A stretch of 6,638 nucleotides of DNA from contig JALVVO010000250.1 of the NCBI GenBank assembly GCA_027023345.1, positions 1-6,638 on the forward strand, written 5' to 3'. Origin of the DNA: Thermaceae bacterium (GTDB lineage: Bacteria > Deinococcota > Deinococci > Deinococcales > Marinithermaceae). This document shows, in pieces, positions 1 through 5,405 of the stretch. The notes beneath the pieces were generated by a model, which ran no database searches, had not been told where the DNA came from, and saw only the letters and a list, made by a program, of their open reading frames with translations. Each line of letters starts with the position of its first letter. Positions within the stretch are counted from its first letter, which is position 1. Made by a program: the position numbers and the translations under genes.

Positions 1-1
1 C

Positions 2-199
2 CCCTACACCCTCCGCGCCCGCCCCGGCGCCCCGGTGAGCACGCCGCTTACCTGGGAAGAGGTGGAAAAGGGCGGCTTTAAGCCCGAGGAATTCACCCTA
101 AAGACCGTTCCTAGGCGTCTAGAGACGCTCGGGGATCCCATGTCGGAGATCCTGCGGCATGCACGGCGCCTACCCGACCTCGAAGCCATTGGCCCGTAA
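2..199 (+). CDS. ligD: LigD-type NHEJ DNA polymerase, C-terminal end (5' partial)
   Basis: This is the last 65 codons and the TAA stop of a gene that starts left of the window. The reading begins YTLRARPGAPVSTPL, then has WEEVEKGGF and TVPRRLETLGDP. This series is the characteristic C-terminal tail of the LigD polymerase (primase-like) domain, which fills gaps during Ku-dependent non-homologous end joining. The catalytic residues of that domain lie upstream and cannot be checked, and I cannot tell whether a ligase domain is fused further upstream. The gene converges on the HerA gene and their 3' ends overlap by 30 bases (170-199), so there is no room for a terminator between them. A second, truncated copy of the same tail lies at 4338-4532, identical over 22 bases and diverged elsewhere. 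The 3' end seen here may therefore have arrived with the neighbouring cassette. I am confident of the family but not of the full architecture. Confidence 0.82.
   Translation, partial: PYTLRARPGAPVSTPLTWEEVEKGGFKPEEFTLKTVPRRLETLGDPMSEILRHARRLPDLEAIGP
27..48 (+). repeat. 22-base direct repeat in ligD 3' region, left copy
   Basis: This stretch is identical, base for base and in the same orientation, to 4348-4369. It encodes the APVSTPL segment of the LigD polymerase tail in both copies. Identity stops sharply on both sides: downstream the copies are alike in protein but clearly different in DNA, and upstream the right copy lacks 12 bases and then loses homology. It could be a recombination crossover point, an attachment-type core, or just the most conserved codons of the gene. 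Confidence 0.75.
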
Positions 200-1921
200 A
201 AACTCCTCGACTCGATTAAACGCGTTGAAAAAGAGCGGCGTTCCTGCAAAGGATAGAGGACTCACCGGCCCTACGGTCATGAAGCTATAGGTCCGGCTCT
301 CGTCATCGAAGGCCGAGTGGGGATCTCTGAAAAGCTGGTAAAGGTTGAGCGCCGCACTGGAAGAACCCACCAGCTGCCGAAGGGCCTGGTATTCTTGGCC
401 CAAGGCGAGCCCAAATCCAAAGAACATAATGCGAAGTTGTTGCAGAATCTCTACGTCGAGGCTGTATAGGGTTTGACTAATGAACATCCAGCCGAGGCCA
501 TACTTCCGGGTGGTTCGGGCCGCGTCCACCAATACTCTACGAACCCCCTGAATAGCATCGTCCTCCTCGCTTGACGCGCGCCTCGGGGCGAGCCGATGGG
601 CCTCGTCAATGACCACCATGGTATTGAGGCTGCCACCTTCCTCGTAGGCCTTTCGAGCCTGCCAATTAAGCTCTTCCAAAAGGCGCTTGATGATCATCGC
701 CTGAATTGTGTCGTTCCAAAAGAGATCCGCGCTTTGCTCAAGGGAAAGGTCTACGACATATAGCCCGCGCCCCTCACCTTGACGACGCAAAAGCCCGTTG
801 ATTACAGAACCTACAGTGTTAGCCTCGGACCGGTCTTTGCAGAAAAGCTCGGCCACTGGTAGCCAATATTCTTCATAAAAAGATGTCGAATCGGCTTCGG
901 CGAGCATCCCCTGGAAACGCTCCCGGGACCCTGCCGACCGGTAAAACTGCTTTTGAACACTTTCGTCCAGCAGCAAATCCCAGGCCCTCTGGAAAGCCTC
1001 CTGAGTATGCAAATCCTCAAGCTTTACCCGTGCCTTTTGCAAACGTTCAGAGAGCACCTCAGCCGCGATCCGTCGATTCTCGCCCTTTGGCACAGACAGC
1101 CGCTCAAAAAAGGGCGACTCGAACAAAATTTGCTGAAACAACTCCCAACGATCCAGTACCAAATCCTGAACCCCTATAACGTAGGGGCGCCTCCCCATTC
1201 CTTCCACCAGCCGTTTCATAGGAAGACGAAAGCGCGCTGGGGCCGGATCGCCCCCTAGGTCCTTGGCGAATTCCCCTTGTGGATCAATCACGAGAATTCC
1301 CATGTCGGGATGGCGTGCGTACGCGAGAAGGATCATTTTGGCGATCGTCGACTTGCCGGAACCCGTCTTCCCGAAGATGCCAAGATGGTAGGCTTCCCCC
1401 GCGCCGGCGGGGCCCGTCCCAAAATGCTTAAACCACATAGGCAACTTGGGCTTCGCTCCAAATACCTGACCGAGATAAAACAGCTGGTCCCGATAGGCAC
1501 TAAGCAGCTCGTCTAGAATAGCATCGTCAACCAACACCACCGGCGTACCGGTCGAAGGAACAGTGCCGAGCACCGCGGGCTCGTATCGGCCGCCCACTTC
1601 GCGAAATACCGCTGAAAGGGTCATTTTCGCGAGGTGAGTATCTTGCCGCGCGCTCACCGCGTCCACTCGCCCCCTCTGCCGAATCAAGCTCCGCATGGTG
1701 GGATCCTCATGCCAAACATTGCGAAGCATGACCTCGGTAATCTGCCCCATGGCGTAGTGAGGGAGCCCGTCTTGATGAAACGCAAAAAGGGCAAACTCGC
1801 CAACCAATTTGCGATCTGCAGCAGTGCCCAGGACATCGATCGCAAGTTCACTTGTGGTGGACGGCGAGCCGATCACACCAACTCGCTCAGCTTGAGAGAG
1901 CATTTCCTTCAGTCTCGACAC
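170..1921 (-). CDS. herA: HerA-family DNA translocase ATPase
   Basis: This 583-residue protein is a FtsK/HerA-type hexameric ATPase that pumps duplex DNA and normally docks on a NurA nuclease dimer. An N-terminal HAS-barrel-like region (residues 12-130, with ERVGVIGSPSTTSELAIDVL) precedes the RecA-like core. The core has Walker A GKTGSGKST (184-192), VIDPQGEF (211-218), Walker B MVVIDEAH (435-442, D439/E440), RTTRKYG (469-475, candidate arginine finger) and ISQT (481-484). All the ATPase elements are present, so it should be active. The insert at about 225-430 is helical. The start is GTG at 1921, chosen because GGAGG (1929-1933) lies 7 bases upstream inside the end of nurA and only 3 bases separate the two genes. 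It is the last gene of the druA-nurA-herA operon, and its last 10 codons overlap the convergent ligD end. Length is slightly above the roughly 500 residues usual for archaeal HerA. Confidence 0.92.
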   Translation of the reverse strand: MSRLKEMLSQAERVGVIGSPSTTSELAIDVLGTAADRKLVGEFALFAFHQDGLPHYAMGQITEVMLRNVWHEDPTMRSLIRQRGRVDAVSARQDTHLAKMTLSAVFREVGGRYEPAVLGTVPSTGTPVVLVDDAILDELLSAYRDQLFYLGQVFGAKPKLPMWFKHFGTGPAGAGEAYHLGIFGKTGSGKSTIAKMILLAYARHPDMGILVIDPQGEFAKDLGGDPAPARFRLPMKRLVEGMGRRPYVIGVQDLVLDRWELFQQILFESPFFERLSVPKGENRRIAAEVLSERLQKARVKLEDLHTQEAFQRAWDLLLDESVQKQFYRSAGSRERFQGMLAEADSTSFYEEYWLPVAELFCKDRSEANTVGSVINGLLRRQGEGRGLYVVDLSLEQSADLFWNDTIQAMIIKRLLEELNWQARKAYEEGGSLNTMVVIDEAHRLAPRRASSEEDDAIQGVRRVLVDAARTTRKYGLGWMFISQTLYSLDVEILQQLRIMFFGFGLALGQEYQALRQLVGSSSAALNLYQLFRDPHSAFDDESRTYSFMTVGPVSPLSFAGTPLFFNAFNRVEEFLRANGFEVG

Positions 1922-1924
1922 CGG

Positions 1925-3079
1925 TCAACCTCCACTTTCCGAACGGTACCCATGGAGGGTGAAGTACACCTCCCCGAGATCGCCGTGATACTTTTCTGCA
2001 ACGCGTTGAGTGGCTACTTGACGAAAGGCGGGAATCGACCGAGGCAGTGCCTTGACCATCCGGTCCGCCAAGTAAAGAGGGTAGGGCTCGAGCATTGAGG
2101 CCACCTGGCACTGCGCGGCCAGGCCCTCGAGAACCACCGCCAACCGTTGCGGATTCCGCGCGACCGCGGCCGACATCTCCACCCGCAAGGCGGGCAGCCA
2201 CGGCCGGGGCCGGAAATAGACGACGTGGCTCTCTTGTAAACTGTCGAGAATCTCCTTCACTAGGGGCTTGAGCCGATCTTGCAAATCCTTAGGCACACCT
2301 TCAAGACCGAGGTGCCAGGGAGAGCTCGGACGCTCGAAGGGCAGGGGCTGGGTGTATTCCCCGGCTTCCAACGCAAGCGAGGCTAAGGCGCGATCGTCGA
2401 CATCAATGCCCAATTCGCGCGCCAACTCCCTCCGAGTCGAATACTTGGGAATTGCTACCAGCTGCTGGTCGCTACGCCGCGGCCGGAGCACAATTCGGTA
2501 AAGCTGCAGGAAAAGCTCAAGCTCTTTTCTAAATCGATCCGCCACTTCAAGCCGCGCGTCCCTGAGCCGAGCCAGCGCCTGGTTCCAATAGATCACCGGA
2601 AGAGTAATGCTGCCATCCAAAAGTACGAGCTGGTGGGGAGCCTCGAGGGCCAAACTCAGCTCTAGCCCAAGCATGTACGCACGAAGAAAAACGCTAGAAG
2701 CTTCATCGTGGGCGGCTTCCTCAAGGTAAACCCGATGGCGGGGCTCGGGCCAGTGTCGAGTCTCGCTAGGCGGGGTAATGCCTTCCACCGCCACCGCCGC
2801 AGCCGCCAACAAATCCACGCCCAAAAGGCGCTCCACCGCGTAGCTGCCGTCGGCGGCAGCCACGGTAGGAATCGCTACCGGGGGCAACGCCTCCTTCTTC
2901 TGAAGAAGACCACGATCAATTAAGGATTGGCGCAATGCTTTTCGGCGACCAGCATAGCCCGAGAGGCGTTGGAGTACCCGATCCCCCATCTCGGCCGAAC
3001 GCGCCAACAGTTCCTCGACCATCGCCGCGGGGAGGTCGAAGAAGGGTGTAGCTTCGGGCTCTTTCACGCCGATCCCCAT
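1925..3079 (-). CDS. nurA: NurA-family 5'-3' nuclease
   Basis: This 384-residue protein resembles NurA, the RNase H-fold dimeric nuclease that degrades DNA threaded into it by HerA. Recognisable pieces in order are AAADGSY (74-80, first metal-binding aspartate D77), LVLLDGSITLP (151-161, second aspartate D155), an IPK motif (210-212) ahead of a short helix, and YPLYLADRMVK (333-343), which matches the family's late motif with D339. The acidic residues expected for metal binding are therefore present. Identification also rests on the herA gene directly downstream. The ATG at 3079 overlaps the 3' end of druA by 16 bases and has no clear Shine-Dalgarno, so translation is probably coupled to druA. 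A GTG at codon 5 is a possible alternative start. No export signal or membrane segment is seen. Sequence conservation in this family is low, so assignment of individual catalytic residues is tentative. Confidence 0.85.
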   Translation of the reverse strand: MGIGVKEPEATPFFDLPAAMVEELLARSAEMGDRVLQRLSGYAGRRKALRQSLIDRGLLQKKEALPPVAIPTVAAADGSYAVERLLGVDLLAAAAVAVEGITPPSETRHWPEPRHRVYLEEAAHDEASSVFLRAYMLGLELSLALEAPHQLVLLDGSITLPVIYWNQALARLRDARLEVADRFRKELELFLQLYRIVLRPRRSDQQLVAIPKYSTRRELARELGIDVDDRALASLALEAGEYTQPLPFERPSSPWHLGLEGVPKDLQDRLKPLVKEILDSLQESHVVYFRPRPWLPALRVEMSAAVARNPQRLAVVLEGLAAQCQVASMLEPYPLYLADRMVKALPRSIPAFRQVATQRVAEKYHGDLGEVYFTLHGYRSESGG

Positions 3080-4200
3080 AATCGCCAGGACTCGGGCTCG
3101 AAGGCTTTATACCGTGGGTCACGCTCAGCTCGAGGCCAAACCCATCGGTGAAGCGCATAGGCCGCCAAATCTTCAAAGGCATAGTCATAAGACTCCAATC
3201 GTTCGCATTCACCTTTAAGGAACGCGCGCACGTTGGAGCCCATAGGAACTACGTACACCTCCCTCCGCACCCCGTGAACTCGGAACACAGAAGGCAGATT
3301 GAGCAATTTAAGCGCCTTGCTTATTACCTCGCGACGATTACGAAAACCCGTGCCCCACTCCGCCCGTTTGGCTGTAGGCCGAGATCGCCGGCGAACAAGA
3401 TCAAAAAGCTCATCGTAAAGACCGTTGAGAAACGGGAAATCGCCGGTTCCCTGGGTAAATCCCACCGAACGGTAAACAAGCTGACCTTGAAACCGAATTC
3501 GGTTGTAAAGAGATGAACGGCCAAACGCTGAGGTCGTGGTAACTAGCGCCAGCTCACCAGCGGCTTCTCCTAGGATCCGAGAAGGACGATCACCATAGCG
3601 CTCTCGAAATGCTGTGCGTACCTCACGACTCCAAACTGCGAGCGCCACTAGTTTTCCAGCGAGCAACTGGGCATAGGGGGGTACGGCGCCCAAAATAAAA
3701 GCATCCATTACATTCTTCAACCTACGTCGCTTGGCCGTTTGATCCCAACCGATCCACCGGTCTCTCGGCCCTAAAGCGAACACTGGGTCCGATAGTCCAA
3801 AGAGTCCGATAAGCTTGTCGTGATATTCATCCCATACCAAGAAACGAAGCCTTCGACCATAACCGGAGGAAACCGGTATGCTCCAATGCAGACGTGCATA
3901 GCGGAAAATAAGCTCCTCTTTGCTCTTACGATGAACCATTATCAATTTGGGGCGTATTCTACGCGGGTCAAGCTTAGCACCGGCTGCAATGTGACCCAGT
4001 AGCCAGGACTCCTTCGCTTCCAGGCTGGGTCTTGCACGCTCACGCATGTAAGCTGTGGCATGGGCATGCAGCCGCCGAAGGCCCTCTTTACCACTGCCAA
4101 TATTTACCAACCGTAGACCATCGTTATGCAGTTCAAAGCCTTGCTCGCGAAAAGCATTAAGCACCCTTGTTCTTAGTTCAAATGTTTCATCGCTTGCCAC
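3064..4200 (-). CDS. druA: DruA-like protein (DUF4338, Druantia defence family)
   Basis: This 378-residue protein belongs to the DUF4338/DruA family, first linked to Druantia anti-phage systems. The biochemical activity is, as far as I know, not settled. Diagnostic segments are LIGLFGLSDPVFALGPRD (130-147) followed by RWIGWD (148-153), then LKNVMDAFILGAVPPYAQLL (161-180), AGKLVALA (181-188) and TTTSAFGRSSLYNRI (221-235). An N-terminal region of 1-120 includes the family-typical GKEGLRRLHAHA (37-48). The C-terminal 280-378 carries the late family features (FRVHGVRREVY, 306-316; HRWVWPRAERD, 351-361), so the protein looks full length. The start is GTG at 4200. The frame is closed by TGA at 4240-4242, no ATG is available between, and no Shine-Dalgarno precedes it, so a leaderless or near-leaderless start is likely. 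It is first in an operon with nurA and herA. Its DNA is clearly AT-richer than the permease gene (the 60 bases at 3901-3960 are 42% GC), which suggests transfer. Confidence 0.88.
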   Translation of the reverse strand: MASDETFELRTRVLNAFREQGFELHNDGLRLVNIGSGKEGLRRLHAHATAYMRERARPSLEAKESWLLGHIAAGAKLDPRRIRPKLIMVHRKSKEELIFRYARLHWSIPVSSGYGRRLRFLVWDEYHDKLIGLFGLSDPVFALGPRDRWIGWDQTAKRRRLKNVMDAFILGAVPPYAQLLAGKLVALAVWSREVRTAFRERYGDRPSRILGEAAGELALVTTTSAFGRSSLYNRIRFQGQLVYRSVGFTQGTGDFPFLNGLYDELFDLVRRRSRPTAKRAEWGTGFRNRREVISKALKLLNLPSVFRVHGVRREVYVVPMGSNVRAFLKGECERLESYDYAFEDLAAYALHRWVWPRAERDPRYKAFEPESWRLWGSA

Positions 4201-4209
4201 GTCACATTT

Positions 4210-4238
4210 AGTGTACCGTCGAAAACCCGATTCATGAA
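4210..4238 (-). promoter_or_regulatory. Candidate promoter of the druA-nurA-herA operon
   Basis: On the minus strand TTCATG (4238-4233) and TACACT (4215-4210) are separated by 17 bases, matching the sigma-70 consensus at 3 of 6 and 4 of 6 positions. Transcription would start near 4203, almost on the GTG start of druA. That agrees with the missing Shine-Dalgarno and with the leaderless transcripts that are common in Deinococcota. The matches are modest, so this is only a candidate. Confidence 0.35.
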
Positions 4239-4337
4239 TTCATCCCCCAATCTCACCAAGGATTAAACATTTCATTTTGGCCGAAATCCCCTAAAAAGGC
4301 TTGCGTTCAACACTCAGTCCTCCAAGCCAAACTCCTA

Positions 4338-4532
4338 CTACCCCTCCGCGCCCCGGTGAGCACGCCGCTCTTTTGGAAAGAGATCGAGAAGGGAGGCTTC
4401 GAACCTACCGACTTTAACTTGAAAAACGTACCCCGCAGGCTTCGGGAAGAAGGCGATCCCTTCGCCGACCTGCACAAAGCCCGGTTTTCGCTCCCACCGG
4501 TTCAGTCAGCTAGAAAGCTCTTCAAGCCTTGA
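4338..4532 (+). pseudogene. Truncated ligD 3' remnant
   Basis: In one frame this reads LPLRAPVSTPLFWKEIEKGG and continues through F, a variable stretch and NVPRRLREEGDP to a TGA at 4530-4532. It is the same LigD polymerase C-terminal tail as at 2-199. From APVSTPL to GDP, 26 of 37 residues are identical. Compared with the left copy it lacks four residues (RPGA) just before PVSTPL. Upstream of about 4336 LigD homology ends and the sequence becomes an AT-richer non-coding stretch, so no polymerase domain or start is left. Its 3' end overlaps the next gene (4502-4900) by 31 bases, so it looks like the original ligD end of this locus, cut off from its gene when the 170-4200 cassette arrived. Alternatively it is a decayed duplicate. 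Confidence 0.75.
4348..4369 (+). repeat. 22-base direct repeat in ligD remnant, right copy
   Basis: This is identical to 27-48 in the same orientation. It lies within the first 32 bases of the truncated ligD remnant, close to where LigD homology starts, so it sits almost on the presumed insertion boundary. The two copies enclose the whole druA-nurA-herA operon. Confidence 0.75.
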
Positions 4533-4900
4533 AGGCTAAACGAGGGCCGCCCCCCCGGTTGGAAAGTCACGAGCGGTCGCTCGTGCACCCGGAACTCGAC
4601 CCGGGCCCCGCTCTCGTCAGCAAGGCGCTGCATCGCTCGCCAGGAAGCCGGCCCCTTTTGCATCAGGTTCAGCCAGCCTAGGGCCGCGCCCGCCTGCTTC
4701 AGCATCCGCCGGGCGAGCCAGGGCGCGACGTCCACGGCGAATACGTCCTCCCCGATGGAGAGCGCGACCACCTCGTGCCCCTCGAGCCTGAGGGAAAGCT
4801 GCCCCGAAGCAAGATTCACCTGGCCCTCCTGCCCGTCGAGTTCTAGCCGCAGGCGAAAACGGAAGAGCCCAGGGATCTCGAAGCTTCGGGGCAGCCGCAT
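4502..4900 (-). CDS. Hypothetical protein, 132 residues
   Basis: I do not recognise the family. The first half is rich in alternating hydrophobic and charged residues (FRFRLRLELD, GQLSLRLEG), suggesting beta strands, with a helical middle (APWLARRMLKQAGAALGWL) and another strand-rich end (GARVEFRVHERPLVTF). There is no signal peptide or membrane helix, so it is probably cytoplasmic. The ATG at 4900 is supported by GGAG formed by the last codons of the upstream gene, 8 bases before it; only 5 bases separate the genes. It is the last gene of a three-gene operon with two small paralogous proteins. Its stop lies inside the truncated ligD remnant on the other strand, a convergent overlap of 31 bases. 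Clean coding statistics and tight operon packing support a real gene. Confidence 0.72.
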   Translation of the reverse strand: MRLPRSFEIPGLFRFRLRLELDGQEGQVNLASGQLSLRLEGHEVVALSIGEDVFAVDVAPWLARRMLKQAGAALGWLNLMQKGPASWRAMQRLADESGARVEFRVHERPLVTFQPGGRPSFSLQGLKSFLAD

Positions 4901-4905
4901 GCCGC

Positions 4906-5091
4906 CTACTCCGCGCGTGTGCTCAAACGGATCTTCCCACCGAACTTCTCGAACTTGAGCGCAAGCTCAGGGCGTTTTCCGCCCTCCACCGCCGCCTCCG
5001 GCTCCCCAGTCTTGACCTCGGGGAGCTTTTCGGCCACGCGCTCGAGCACCTCGTCGGAGAACTCGACCTGCATATCCATGACCATCCGCAT
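4906..5091 (-). CDS. Small hypothetical protein, 61 residues (paralogue of 5095-5274)
   Basis: This is an unrecognised acidic small protein. An N-terminal strand-helix (MQVEFSDEVLERVAEKLP) and a C-terminal strand pair (ALKFEKFGGKIRLSTRAE) bracket a variable Gly/Glu-rich linker. Both ends align with the protein encoded directly upstream: 6 of 18 residues are identical in the first block and 9 of 20 in the second, including the shared FGG, so the two arose by tandem duplication. The ATG at 5091 is preferred over in-frame ATGs at codons 3, 5 and 7 because AAGGAGG in the end of the upstream gene is correctly spaced for it. It is the middle gene of the three-gene operon, 3 bases after the first gene and 5 before the third. 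No enzyme motif is visible. It could be a subunit of a small complex, but that is a guess. Confidence 0.7.
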   Translation of the reverse strand: MRMVMDMQVEFSDEVLERVAEKLPEVKTGEPEAAVEGGKRPELALKFEKFGGKIRLSTRAE

Positions 5092-5094
5092 GGC

Positions 5095-5274
5095 TTACTC
5101 CTCCTTGGTGGTAAAACGCACCTGGCCGCCGAAGTCGGAAAACTCTAGCACGGCCTCGACCGACTTCGGGAGCTCGCCCTCCTTGCTGCCCGAGCTAAGC
5201 GGAAGGTTCTGCACAAGCTCCTTCAAGATCTCGTCCTCGACCTCGATTTCGATATGCCCAACCGCCTTTGCCAT
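5095..5274 (-). CDS. Small hypothetical protein, 59 residues
   Basis: This is the first gene of the three-gene operon, reading MAKAVGHIEIEVEDEILKEL at the start and LEFSDFGGQVRFTTKEE at the end. It is acidic and soluble, with no membrane segment and no motif I can assign. It has the same strand-helix / linker / FGG strand-pair layout as the downstream 61-residue protein. Its ATG at 5274 has a very strong Shine-Dalgarno (AGGAGGT, 5284-5290) 9 bases upstream, suggesting high expression. The TAA at 5095-5097 is 3 bases before the next start, and its last codons provide that gene's ribosome binding site. The pairing with a paralogue and the strong ribosome binding site make it a convincing gene despite its size. 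Confidence 0.72.
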   Translation of the reverse strand: MAKAVGHIEIEVEDEILKELVQNLPLSSGSKEGELPKSVEAVLEFSDFGGQVRFTTKEE

Positions 5275-5283
5275 AGGTTAACC

Positions 5284-5290
5284 ACCTCCT
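5284..5290 (-). promoter_or_regulatory. Strong Shine-Dalgarno for the 59-residue gene
   Basis: AGGAGGT on the minus strand, 9 bases before the ATG at 5274. It is a near-perfect complement to the 16S rRNA 3' end and fixes this start for a gene that would otherwise be easy to overlook. Confidence 0.8.
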
Positions 5291-5302
5291 CTTCCAAATG
5301 TG

Positions 5303-5334
5303 GATATACCCCCGGGAAGTGAGGGGGTTGTGAA
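5303..5334 (-). promoter_or_regulatory. Weak candidate promoter of the small-protein operon
   Basis: On the minus strand TTCACA (5334-5329, 5 of 6 to the -35 consensus) and TATATC (5308-5303, 4 of 6 to the -10) are 20 bases apart, longer than the usual 16-18. The spacer contains a C5...G5 inverted repeat (5309-5313 with 5323-5327) that could fold or bind a regulator. The spacing makes this a weak call, although a promoter somewhere in the 131-base gap 5275-5405 is expected. Confidence 0.27.
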
Positions 5335-5367
5335 AAAAATTGCGAAGCGCCCCATCCTCTTCTTGCA
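5333..5367 (-). terminator. Possible terminator of the permease gene
   Basis: About 40 bases after the permease stop the minus strand has TGCAAG (5367-5362), a 14-base loop and CTTCGCA, which can pair with one bulged base. A run of seven T (5339-5333) follows. The stem is short and imperfect for a GC-rich organism, and the T-run overlaps the candidate -35 of the next operon, so confidence is low. Confidence 0.3.
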
Positions 5368-5405
5368 CCCACAAAGGAACGAACACTGACCCGCCGCGTG
5401 CTACC

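Noticed and set aside
883..1258. Two overlapping plus-strand open frames of about 100 codons
   Set aside because: Both are antisense to the herA core, mutually overlapping in different frames, and of low-complexity composition.
1634..2098. 154-codon plus-strand open frame
   Set aside because: Antisense across the herA-nurA junction, no homology-like motif and no ribosome binding site. Both minus-strand genes have convincing motifs.
27..4369. Insertion sequence or composite transposon bounded by the 22-base repeats
   Set aside because: The repeats are direct, coding and part of longer LigD homology. There are no terminal inverted repeats and no transposase gene between them.
5309..5327. CCCCC/GGGGG hairpin as an intrinsic terminator
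   Set aside because: It is not followed by a T-run on either strand. The T-run at 5339-5333 precedes it in the direction of transcription.
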